From NCBI GenBank assembly GCA_019245755.1, contig JAFARC010000082.1, positions 62,001 to 126,000 on the forward strand: a stretch of 64,000 nucleotides of DNA, written 5' to 3'. Each line of letters begins with the position of its first letter. Positions within the stretch are counted from its first letter, which is position 1. Source of the stretch: Mycobacteriaceae bacterium. GTDB taxonomy: Bacteria > Actinomycetota > Actinomycetes > Mycobacteriales > Mycobacteriaceae. Shown one piece after another: positions 48,002 through 56,402 of the stretch. The position numbers were made by a program, and so were the translations under genes. Under the pieces are notes generated by a model. That model saw only the letters and a program-made list of their open reading frames with translations, had not been told where the DNA came from and did not search any database.

Positions 48002-49120
48002 CTATTCCTGACCGAACCGGTCGACGAGATGGGAGTTGATGCCGTCGGTATCCAGCGTGCGGGCGACCAGATAACCAGCACCCATCCAGGCCCGCCGCGT
48101 CCACTTTCCGAACGACACCCGGGTGCCGGGCGCGCCGGCCGCAGCGGGCAGCATCTTGACCCGCTCCAAAGCCTCCTTGACCCCACGGGGACTCAGTGGG
48201 TGGGCATCGGTGAACGCACGCAACAGCGTGGCCGCCACGTCACGGTTCACCACCGGCACGCAATACTGCGGGCGGCGGCCGTGGTTGCCCTGGTATTGAT
48301 CGAGGAACCGCTGGCCGACCGGATTGCTCTCGTCGTACTGATCGATGCCGGTCCATCCCATGAATGCTTTCCACATCACCGGATTGACCCATGCGTTCTG
48401 GAAAGCCGTGCTGGTGTACCGGGGCGGATCCCAGTTCAAGGCCTGCAGGGCGGGGTTGATGAAGACAATCCCGAACCCGAAGCCGCAGTGCACAACCGCT
48501 TGTGCCTTGGCCTCATACAACGTGCGCACTGCGTCGTTGACGTCCTGCGCGGTCTGTGCAATCTGCGCCTCGGCGACGATCCGGATGCCTTTACGCCGGC
48601 AGGCGTTTCGAAAATTCTTGAGATAGCTCTCGCCGACCAGCGACTGCTCGACCAGGACACCGACCTCGGTGTGGCCGCCTTTCGCGAGCAGGTCGGCCCA
48701 GAAGATGGGTTCATCGGTCATCGATCCCTGCGGGAACGAAAACGTCCACTCCCCCAGCCAGTCGTCGGTGCCCGTGACGCTGATCGCCGGCACCCGGAAT
48801 CGGTCCTCGATCGCCTCGCGGGTCGGCACGGCATTGTCGGTGATGTGCGGACCGAACACGACGAGGCAACCTTCATCAACGAGTTCGCCGTAGGCATCGA
48901 TAACCGCCTTTACCGTTCCTTTGGGAAGGCCCTCGACTTCCCGGTACACGATGTCGACGGGGCGGTCGATAATCCCCTGCTCCAGGCCTTCGCCGAACAC
49001 CAATTCGAACGGAATGGTGAGGTCGTCCCGCATCTCCTGCGGGTAGCCCTCCGGCAGCAGAAAGTCAAAGAGGTAGCCAATCTTGATCGGCTCCGCCGTG
49101 CTCTCGTAGGACATTGACAT
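48002..49120 (-). CDS. Periplasmic-binding-protein-fold (branched-chain amino acid/amide type) protein without signal peptide
   Basis: IKIGYLFDFLLPEGYPQEMRDDLTIPFELVFGEGL...VVFGPHITDNAVPTREAIEDRFRVPAISVTGTDDWLGEWTFSFPQGSMTDEPIFWADLL; starts directly with the fold, no hydrophobic leader or lipobox. Confidence 0.8.
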   Translation of the reverse strand: MSMSYESTAEPIKIGYLFDFLLPEGYPQEMRDDLTIPFELVFGEGLEQGIIDRPVDIVYREVEGLPKGTVKAVIDAYGELVDEGCLVVFGPHITDNAVPTREAIEDRFRVPAISVTGTDDWLGEWTFSFPQGSMTDEPIFWADLLAKGGHTEVGVLVEQSLVGESYLKNFRNACRRKGIRIVAEAQIAQTAQDVNDAVRTLYEAKAQAVVHCGFGFGIVFINPALQALNWDPPRYTSTAFQNAWVNPVMWKAFMGWTGIDQYDESNPVGQRFLDQYQGNHGRRPQYCVPVVNRDVAATLLRAFTDAHPLSPRGVKEALERVKMLPAAAGAPGTRVSFGKWTRRAWMGAGYLVARTLDTDGINSHLVDRFGQE

Positions 49121-49160
49121 TCCACCCTCCGTGGACCAGCCAGTCAGTCCCGGCGATCTA

Positions 49161-49176
49161 GACCTAAAATTTGTTC
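49161..49176 (-). promoter_or_regulatory. Motif B copy (minus strand): GAACAAATTTTAGGTC
   Basis: About 40 bp upstream of the five-gene operon starting at 49120. Confidence 0.6.
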
Positions 49177-49223
49177 TGACCCTAGACCCGGGAGTGTCTC
49201 ATCGTCAATCGCCTCGGCGTGGC

Positions 49224-50060
49224 TCAGTGGCCGGTTAGGTAGGCGTCGATCATTTCCACCAGCCCGCTCGTCACGATCGAGTCGTCGGTCAGTGGCGCGG
49301 CCACCGCCGCTCGGGCGGCCTCGCCCGGGTTGAGCCCTTCGGCGATGAGCTGTGCGGCCGCGATCAGCACCCTCGTGGATGCGACCTCGCGCAGCCCCGC
49401 TGTCTGCAAGCGGCGAATCGCCTGCCCCAGCCGTACCAGCTCGGCGGCCGTCGCATGGTCGACGCCGGCCTCATAGGCGATGATCTTCTCTTCGATGTCC
49501 GGTGCCGGGAAGCCGAACTCGATGGCGATCATGCGCTGGCGCGTCGAGTCCTTGAGGTCTTTGAGGACGCTTTGGTAGCCCGGGTTGTAGGACATGACGA
49601 GGCAGAAACCCTGCGCCGCGTCGAGCGTCACGCCCAGCCGCTCGATCGGAAGCTGGCGGCGGTGATCGGCGAGCGGATGAAGAACGACCGTGGTGTCCTG
49701 CCGAGCCTCGACGACCTCGTCGAGATAGCAGATGGCGCCTTCGCGCACCGCGCGCGTCAACGGTCCGTCGACCCATTCAGTTTCGCCGCCGCGGAGCAGA
49801 AAGCGCCCGACGAGATCGGCGGTGGTCAAGTCGTCGTGGCACGCCACCGTGATGAGCGAACGCTCCAGGTCATATGCCATGGCCTCGACGAAGCGCGTTT
49901 TCCCGCAGCCCGTCGGGCCCTTGAGCAGAACCGAGAGGCCTTGCCGGAACGCCGCCTTGAACACGCGTTCCTCGTTGCCGATCGGCACGTAGTACGGGCG
50001 CTGCGCCGGCGTACCCGTGTCGGGACGCGCGGTAGGAATGCGGTCGCCCGACACTAGCAT
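49224..50060 (-). CDS. MoxR/CbbQ/NorQ-family AAA+ ATPase
   Basis: VLLKGPTGCGKTRFVEAMAYDL Walker A; GAICYLDEVVEAR Walker B; VMSYNPGYQ. Confidence 0.93.
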   Translation of the reverse strand: MLVSGDRIPTARPDTGTPAQRPYYVPIGNEERVFKAAFRQGLSVLLKGPTGCGKTRFVEAMAYDLERSLITVACHDDLTTADLVGRFLLRGGETEWVDGPLTRAVREGAICYLDEVVEARQDTTVVLHPLADHRRQLPIERLGVTLDAAQGFCLVMSYNPGYQSVLKDLKDSTRQRMIAIEFGFPAPDIEEKIIAYEAGVDHATAAELVRLGQAIRRLQTAGLREVASTRVLIAAAQLIAEGLNPGEAARAAVAAPLTDDSIVTSGLVEMIDAYLTGH

Positions 50061-50173
50061 CGGGCCTTCAGCGCTTCAGCGACGGTTTTGGTGCCGACGC
50101 CCCCGCCATCCAACATTGTGTGCTCCGCCTAGTCAATTCTGCTGCCGTGCCAGTTCGGGCAGCGTAGCGCGGA

Positions 50174-50189
50174 ACAGATGTTTGGCTCA
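50174..50189 (+). promoter_or_regulatory. Motif B copy: GAACAGATGTTTGGCT
   Basis: About 113 bp upstream of the ATPase start at 50060. Confidence 0.5.
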
Positions 50190-50254
50190 AGTACGCCAGT
50201 GGATCGCCGCCAATCCTCCGGCGACCGCGTTGACCGACCGCTGCTGAGGGGTGC

Positions 50255-51955
50255 CTACGACACCCGTCGGCGAAGTTCGGCGGAGCCGAGCGCCTGACGG
50301 AATAATGGGCCCACCAGATGGCTCAACTGGTCAAGCCGCGGGATCGTGGCGTGCGCCGCGGTGCCGAACACCCGCTGTAGCTCGTGGGCATCGGTGCCGG
50401 CGCCGATCGTGAGGCACAGGCAGCCGGTTCCCCGGCGGTGCGCCTCGGCGAGGGCGCGACGGGCGTCGGCGGCGCCGTACACGCGTTCGTAGCCGTGGTC
50501 ATAGGCAAGGCCGTCGGACAGCACCACAAGCAGCCGGCGAGGCGTGCCGCCGTGGCGCTCCAACACCGCCGTGCCGTGGCGGATCGCCGCGCCCAGCCTC
50601 GAGTACGCGCCGGGTGTCAGGCCGCGCAGACGTCGCATCGCCAGCACGTCGATGTGGTCGTTGAAGCGCTTGACCGGCATTAATTGCACGGCAAAGCGCC
50701 CGTGTGAACGAAACGCATACAGGGCTACTCGGTCTCCCAGGTCATGGAGCGTGACGGTAAGGGCGGCGGCCGCCGACAGCTGTTGCTCGTGCACGGTCTG
50801 GCCGACATTGCCCGGTTCGGCCACCGAGCCCGAGGTGTCGAGCAGGATCAGCACCGCCAGGTCACGCCGCAGCCGCGGATTGTCGAGGTAGACGGCATCA
50901 TCGGGCGCCGACCCGGCCATGACCTCCACTTGGGCCTCGACCGCGGCGTCAATGTCGATGTCGTCGCCCTGAGACTGGCGGTGACAACGCTGGGGGCCCA
51001 TGCCGAGGCGCGCCAGCGGCCGACGCAACCCATATCCGTTCATCGCGCCCAGCGACGTGTCCTCGGCCTTGGGGCGCGGCTGTACCTCGTAGACCGTGCA
51101 CCAATCGGGCCGATAGCGCCGTCGGTGACTGTCCCACTCGGGGTATGTGGTCGCGTGCGGGTCGCCGGTGTGTTCTGCAAAAGCGTCCGCCTGCGCGGTC
51201 GAGGACACGGCGGCGGCGCCGCGGATGCCAGAGCGGGCCCGGTGGGTGGGCGCGTCGGCGCCCGGCGGTCCGCCGTCACCCAGTGAACGCACCACGCTGA
51301 GCATCTTCTGGAGAAATTTGCCCAGTGCGCCCCCTCCTCCCACCGGACTGGAGAAGATGTCGAGGGCGTCGCCGCCGTCGTCGTCTTCGTCGATATCGCT
51401 CAGCACCGCGTCGCGCCGGCGGCGCGGAATATGCTCACCCGCCGAAGCTGAATCGCCGGTGCGTGTGCCGGCTCCCAGCAGTTTGCGGGCGTGGATGACC
51501 CCAAAGCTTGCCGGCGGGCTGGGGACCGTCTCCCGGCTGAGCGCCACCGCCAGCGATGCGATGGGCGAATCGGTGCGACGAGCGACGTCCGAGTCGATCA
51601 TCGAGCGCACCATCGGCGGCAGCAGCTCGTCGTTGGCTGCCAGCGCCCGGTGCCCTTCCACGGCCAGGTATCGCCTAGCCACTCCCGGGCGCCCCCTGAA
51701 CCTGCGCACGACCGCCTGCTCGAGGCTTCCGGCCGCGAGCAGCGAGGCCTGGACAGAAAGCGTTGCGATCTGCTCTTCCGGATCGGCCTCGGCGTCGACG
51801 TAGACTGTGCGGCCATCCGTCCAGGCCGGCTCGCTTGATTCGACCGGGGCCACCTGCAGGGACGCGCCGGCCAGCGCCGAGGCAAGCAGGTCAAGCCGCT
51901 TCAACCCCCTGTTCCCATCGTCGCTACGATCCGTCGTCAACGCGTCCTGCTGCAT
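50255..51955 (-). CDS. VWA-domain protein, CbbO/NorD-like
   Basis: AVLILLDTSGSVAEPGNVG MIDAS motif; RLLVVLSDGLAYDHGYERVYGAADARRALAEAHRRGTGCLCLTIG. Confidence 0.9.
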   Translation of the reverse strand: MQQDALTTDRSDDGNRGLKRLDLLASALAGASLQVAPVESSEPAWTDGRTVYVDAEADPEEQIATLSVQASLLAAGSLEQAVVRRFRGRPGVARRYLAVEGHRALAANDELLPPMVRSMIDSDVARRTDSPIASLAVALSRETVPSPPASFGVIHARKLLGAGTRTGDSASAGEHIPRRRRDAVLSDIDEDDDGGDALDIFSSPVGGGGALGKFLQKMLSVVRSLGDGGPPGADAPTHRARSGIRGAAAVSSTAQADAFAEHTGDPHATTYPEWDSHRRRYRPDWCTVYEVQPRPKAEDTSLGAMNGYGLRRPLARLGMGPQRCHRQSQGDDIDIDAAVEAQVEVMAGSAPDDAVYLDNPRLRRDLAVLILLDTSGSVAEPGNVGQTVHEQQLSAAAALTVTLHDLGDRVALYAFRSHGRFAVQLMPVKRFNDHIDVLAMRRLRGLTPGAYSRLGAAIRHGTAVLERHGGTPRRLLVVLSDGLAYDHGYERVYGAADARRALAEAHRRGTGCLCLTIGAGTDAHELQRVFGTAAHATIPRLDQLSHLVGPLFRQALGSAELRRRVS

Positions 51956-51976
51956 CCCATACCACCGCGCGAGTTT

Positions 51977-51992
51977 GACCAAATATCTGTTC
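51977..51992 (-). promoter_or_regulatory. Motif B copy (minus strand): GAACAGATATTTGGTC
   Basis: Between the divergent VWA gene (51955) and acyl-CoA dehydrogenase (52045). Confidence 0.65.
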
Positions 51993-52044
51993 CAGGGTAG
52001 AGTTCTGGCTTGGCCGCAGTCAATGTTATGAAGTTGACGGGAAC

Positions 52045-53202
52045 GTGGATTTCTCATATCCGGCGCGGGCGGAGCAGTTCCGCAAACAGCTGCATGCATG
52101 GCTGGCCAGCAATTTGACCGACGAGGTGGTGGCGGCCGGGCGTCGCGGCAGCAGCGAGGATGCCGCGTTCGAAACGCTGCGCGCGTGGAACTCGGCGATG
52201 GCCGACGCTGGTTGGGTGGCCGTGAGCTGGCCGCAGCGGTACGGCGGGCGCGGTGCCACGGTGCTCGAGCAACTGGTGTACGCCGAAGAGACCACTCGCG
52301 CTCGCGCCCCCCTTCCGCTGAACGTGATCGGGATGAACAATATCGCGCCGGCGATCATGCAATACGGGAACGAGTCTCAAAAGCGCAGGCTACTGCCCCG
52401 GATGATCCGGGCAGACGACATCTGGTGCCAGGGGATGTCGGAGCCCGAGGCCGGATCCGACCTCGCCTCGTTGCGCACCGGCGCGAAGGTCGACGGCGAC
52501 AACTTCATCGTCAACGGCCAAAAGATCTGGACCTCGCTCGGGCACCGCGCGAACTGGTGTCAGCTGTACGTGCGCACCGATCCAAAAGCAGCCAAGCACA
52601 AGGGCATCTCCTGTCTGATCGTCGACATGGCACTGCCCGGCATCGAGGTCCGCCCGCTGGTCACCCTCAACGGCGACGCCGACTTCGCCGAGCTGTTCTT
52701 CAACGATGTGCGCGTGCCGGCGCACGCGCTGCTGGGCCCGCTCAACGCGGGGTGGCAGGTCGCCACCACCACGCTGCGCCACGAACGGGCCGGGGCGGCG
52801 CGCCTGTATGCAGAAATGCAGGTACGGCTGGAGGATCTGGTGGCAGACCTGGCAGGCAATCGGATCGACGGCCTCCGCCCGCTCGACGATCCCACCACGC
52901 TGCGGCGCCTCGGCGAAATAGCCGTGCAAATCAAATATCTGGAGGTGCTGTGCCAGAGGTCGATCTCCGCGACGATCCACGGCGGCGATCCGCTGGCATC
53001 GGCCAGCCTGGCCAAGACGGTGTGGGGTGAGATCGGCCAAGACATCGCCGCGCTGGCTTTTGACGTGCTCGGACCGCACGCTGCCCACGGCCGGTGGGGC
53101 CAATACCGCCTGACGTCGCGCTCGCTGACCATCGCGGGGGGCACGACGCAGATCAACAAGAACATCACCGCTCAGCGGGTCCTCGGGTTGCCCCGCGGAT
53201 GA
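52045..53202 (+). CDS. Acyl-CoA dehydrogenase
   Basis: PAIMQYGNESQKRRLLPRMIRADDIWCQGMSEPEAGSDLASLRTGAKVDGDNFIVNGQKIWTS; SRSLTIAGGTTQINKNITAQRVLGLPRG. Confidence 0.95.
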   Translation: MDFSYPARAEQFRKQLHAWLASNLTDEVVAAGRRGSSEDAAFETLRAWNSAMADAGWVAVSWPQRYGGRGATVLEQLVYAEETTRARAPLPLNVIGMNNIAPAIMQYGNESQKRRLLPRMIRADDIWCQGMSEPEAGSDLASLRTGAKVDGDNFIVNGQKIWTSLGHRANWCQLYVRTDPKAAKHKGISCLIVDMALPGIEVRPLVTLNGDADFAELFFNDVRVPAHALLGPLNAGWQVATTTLRHERAGAARLYAEMQVRLEDLVADLAGNRIDGLRPLDDPTTLRRLGEIAVQIKYLEVLCQRSISATIHGGDPLASASLAKTVWGEIGQDIAALAFDVLGPHAAHGRWGQYRLTSRSLTIAGGTTQINKNITAQRVLGLPRG

Positions 53203-54326
53203 ACCTCGAGCTGACCGATGAGCAGGTGGCCCTGCGCGGCACCGTCCGGCGCTTCCTCGCCGAGAAGGCGTCTATCCCCGGGCATGTGCGCCCGCTGCTC
53301 GACGACCCGACGGGAACGACGGATGCGGTGTGGCGCGGGCTGGCCGGCCTCGGCACAACGGGGCTACTCGTCCCCCAGGAATACGACGGCGCCGGGATGA
53401 CGATGGTCGAGGCCGGCATCGTCGCCCAGGAGCTTGGTGCTGCGCTTCACCCCGGGCCGTGGATTTCCACCGCGGTGGTCGCGCCGCGGGCATTGGCACG
53501 GCTGGGCGTCGACGGCACGGCCGCCACGCTGTGGGCCGGGATCGCCGACGGCTCCACGATCGCCACAGTGGGTCCCCTCAGCGGCGGGTGGCCGACCGCC
53601 GCCGAGCGCGGCGACGGCACCGTGCTCAGCGGCGAGATCCGGTCCGTCCCGGACGCGGCCGCCGCCCACGTCATGCTGGCGTTGGCTCGCGATAGCGTCG
53701 GCGCGGCGCTTGTCGGGGTGGACATGTCGGCGCCGGGCATCGTCGTGGCGCCGGAGGCCGGTGTCGACGGCACGCGCAAAGAGTTTCGGGTGACATTCGA
53801 GGGTGCGCCGGCTCGGCGTCTCGCCACCCCGTCGCCCGACGCGGTCGCGGCGCTCATCGACGACGTGCTTGTGGCCAGGGCGGCCGACGCGCTGGGCGCG
53901 GCTACGGCGGTGCTGGGTTTGGTGATCGAGTACGCCAAAGTGCGGCGCCAATTCGGTCAGCCCATCGGTTCATTTCAGGCGGTCCAGCACCTGTGCGTGG
54001 ATATGTACGAAACGGTCGAGCTGGCCCGTGGCGGTGTGCTTCACGCGCTGTGGGCTGCCGACCGCGGCGACGCTTACGAGCGGCATTTGGCCGCGGTGCG
54101 GGCGAAAGCCTACGCCGGGCGGCTGGCCACCGTCGGCGACACCGCGATCCAGGTCCTCGGCGGTATCGGTTACACCTGGGAGCACGACGCGCACCTGTAC
54201 CTCAAGCGCCTACTGAGCTGGAACGCGTTCCTCGGCGGACCGGACCGCTACCTGCGGGAGGTCGGCGCATCGCTGAGCAGGTCCGGTTTTCATCAAGAAC
54301 TTAAAGGGGGATGTGGGCGTCGGTAG
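53199..54326 (+). CDS. Acyl-CoA dehydrogenase (second of a tandem pair)
   Basis: ATGA overlap with preceding gene; GLLVPQEYDGAGMTMVEAGIVAQELGAALHPGPW; YAKVRRQFGQPIGSFQAVQHLCVDMYE; QVLGGIGYTWEHDAHLYLKR. Confidence 0.93.
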   Translation: MNLELTDEQVALRGTVRRFLAEKASIPGHVRPLLDDPTGTTDAVWRGLAGLGTTGLLVPQEYDGAGMTMVEAGIVAQELGAALHPGPWISTAVVAPRALARLGVDGTAATLWAGIADGSTIATVGPLSGGWPTAAERGDGTVLSGEIRSVPDAAAAHVMLALARDSVGAALVGVDMSAPGIVVAPEAGVDGTRKEFRVTFEGAPARRLATPSPDAVAALIDDVLVARAADALGAATAVLGLVIEYAKVRRQFGQPIGSFQAVQHLCVDMYETVELARGGVLHALWAADRGDAYERHLAAVRAKAYAGRLATVGDTAIQVLGGIGYTWEHDAHLYLKRLLSWNAFLGGPDRYLREVGASLSRSGFHQELKGGCGRR

Positions 54327-54408
54327 GTCATCGAGCAGTGTCACCAACGCCGGCATCTTCACCAGCCGGCTTTCTCAAAGTGATCAAGCCTGAGCTGGTG
54401 GTGCCGAC

Positions 54409-54447
54409 GGTGGCTTTTCGCAAGTCGAACTTGCGATTTCAGCCACC
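54409..54447. terminator. Long interrupted hairpin GGTGGCT-TT-TCGCAAGT-cga-ACTTGCGA-TTTC-AGCCACC; possible terminator or RNA element
   Basis: 8-bp perfect inner stem and 7-bp outer stem read directly, 83 bp after the acyl-CoA dehydrogenase stop; no U-tract. Confidence 0.5.
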
Positions 54448-54502
54448 AGAACTATTCGGCCTGCGCCGCTACCCCGCGACGCGCGCGGCAGGTCTGGTAG
54501 CC

Positions 54503-54518
54503 TCAAACATATATTTGG
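54503..54518 (+). promoter_or_regulatory. Motif B copy: AAACATATATTTGGTT
   Basis: Upstream of the tandem-TetR gene; 14/16 identical to the 40562 copy. Confidence 0.55.
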
Positions 54519-54777
54519 TTACAGCGACAACGTTTACGGGAGAGGGTGACCGAGAGAAAATCGGTCTGCAGCTTGGCCGGGCGACTGCAGTACACCACTG
54601 CCATCTCAGTCGTGAGGATCGCGGACCGTAGAATTTCGATTGGCGTCACTTTCCACGATCATGAGAAAGTGCAATTCAGGTTGACGAATACACGACGGGA
54701 GTCGATGGCCGTGCAGAAGGCGTCCGGCTTGTGCAGCTATCCCGGAGCGTACGCGTCTGAAGCGTTGCAGCACTCGC

Positions 54778-56175
54778 ATGTCCAATGCTGAAGCGTTGAG
54801 ACCCGGCCAACCCACGCGGTCGGCCCGAACCTCGACGCGGCGGAACCTCCGTCCGGGCAACACCGACGATGAGGATCGGCTCGCCGGCGCCGACGCCGAT
54901 TCCACCCGCCGCAGCGAGATTCTCCAGACTGCGGCATCGCTGATCGCCGCCTCGGGCCTGCGCACGTCACTGCAGGAGATCGCCGACGCCGTAGGCATTC
55001 TCCCCGGAAGCTTGTATCACCATTTCGAATCCAAAGAGCTAATCCTCGTCGAGCTGATGAGGCGGTACCACGCTGATTTGGATCGCATCGCCGAAATCGC
55101 GATCAGCCGCTTAGACGAACCCGACTCCCGACCCGTTGCCGACCAAATTATCGAACTCGGCACGGCGATCGCCGAATGTGCCGTGAGACATCGCGCCGCC
55201 CTGCAGATGTCTTTTTATGAGGGGCCCAGCACCAGTCCCGAACTGACGGGATTAGCGCAACGGCGCCCGACAGCGATCATCGAGGCGATGCTGCAAACGT
55301 TGCGCGCCGGCAGGTGGAGTGGCTACATCGGGTCAGACATCGATCTGCCCACCCTCGCCGACCGTATTTGCCAGACGATGCTGCAAGTCGGGCTCGACAT
55401 CATCCGGCGCAACAGCCCGACAGACCAGGTGGCCACGCTGCTGTGCCGCATCATCTTGGACGGACTAGCGAGCCGGCCGCCTAACGACGCTGAGTTGGAT
55501 CGGTCTGGCGCGCTCAAAGCAGCCGACGAGGCCATCCAGACGTGGACCGACGACAGCGAAGCCGATCCTCATGACAAGGCCGCCCATATCCGTGCGGTGG
55601 CCAGAGTCGAGTTCGGTCGCCGGGGATATGAGGTCACCACGGTCAGGGACATCGCGTCCGCAGCGGGACTGGGCACCGGCACCGTGTACCGGTCGATTGG
55701 CTCAAAAGACGAGCTTCTGGCCTCGATCATGCGGTCGTTCGGCAGGAAAGTGGCGGCCGGGTGGATCAGTGTGCTGCGCTCGGAGGCCACACCCGTCGAA
55801 AAGCTGGACGCGCTGAGTTGGGTAAATATCAATGCGCTGGATCAGTTCGCCGACGAGTTCAGGATCCAGCTGGCCTGGATGCGCCAGTCGCCTCCGGACA
55901 CGCCCAACCCAGGCTGGTCCTTCACGACGCGGGTGCGGCAGATGAAATCGCTGTTGTCCGAGGGAATGCGCTCCGGCGAGATACGCATCGACGGACCATC
56001 CAACGAAGTTTTGTCTCGGTGCGTGATCGCCGTGCAATGGATTCCGGAGAATATCCTTCAGGAGTTGGGAACCCGTAATTCGCTGATCCACGTCCGCGAC
56101 ACCGTTTTGCGGGGAGTCACCGCACGCAGCGGACCCGGCCAGTCCGGCGTCGGGCTCAAGACCATCAAGAAATGA
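54778..56175 (+). CDS. Tandem TetR-family regulator (two TetR domains), Mce3R-like
   Basis: Two HTH units in one 465-aa protein: RRSEILQTAASLIAASGLRTSLQEIADAVGILPGSLYHHFESKELILVELM and HIRAVARVEFGRRGYEVTTVRDIASAAGLGTGTVYRSIGSKDELLASIM. Confidence 0.92.
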   Translation: MSNAEALRPGQPTRSARTSTRRNLRPGNTDDEDRLAGADADSTRRSEILQTAASLIAASGLRTSLQEIADAVGILPGSLYHHFESKELILVELMRRYHADLDRIAEIAISRLDEPDSRPVADQIIELGTAIAECAVRHRAALQMSFYEGPSTSPELTGLAQRRPTAIIEAMLQTLRAGRWSGYIGSDIDLPTLADRICQTMLQVGLDIIRRNSPTDQVATLLCRIILDGLASRPPNDAELDRSGALKAADEAIQTWTDDSEADPHDKAAHIRAVARVEFGRRGYEVTTVRDIASAAGLGTGTVYRSIGSKDELLASIMRSFGRKVAAGWISVLRSEATPVEKLDALSWVNINALDQFADEFRIQLAWMRQSPPDTPNPGWSFTTRVRQMKSLLSEGMRSGEIRIDGPSNEVLSRCVIAVQWIPENILQELGTRNSLIHVRDTVLRGVTARSGPGQSGVGLKTIKK

Positions 56176-56337
56176 CCCCCATGCTGGCGGCGTGGGTTTG
56201 GGGCGCCTACCGCCGGAGCACCCATGTCGAGGCCCGATCGTGAACACTGGCGTCCCCTAGCGCTCAACCGAACGTTGTGCCGTGTGCGGTAGGACTGCTC
56301 GCCTCCGCTGACAGCGTCTTCGCGGCAGCGGTCCTTT

Positions 56338-56353
56338 CGCCAAACATATGGTC
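56338..56353 (-). promoter_or_regulatory. Divergent motif B copy (minus strand): GACCATATGTTTGGCG
   Basis: Compare GAACAGATGTTTGGCT at 50174; about 50 bp upstream of the SDR start at 56403. Confidence 0.45.
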
Positions 56354-56402
56354 CTGACTAGAGTGCGTCTGGTGGTCTACCCGACGGTTTGGGAGGGGTG
56401 CA

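Noticed and set aside
54546-54791. 81-aa ORF upstream of the tandem-TetR gene
   Set aside because: No family motifs, overlaps the regulator start, lies in the regulatory gap; not supported as coding.
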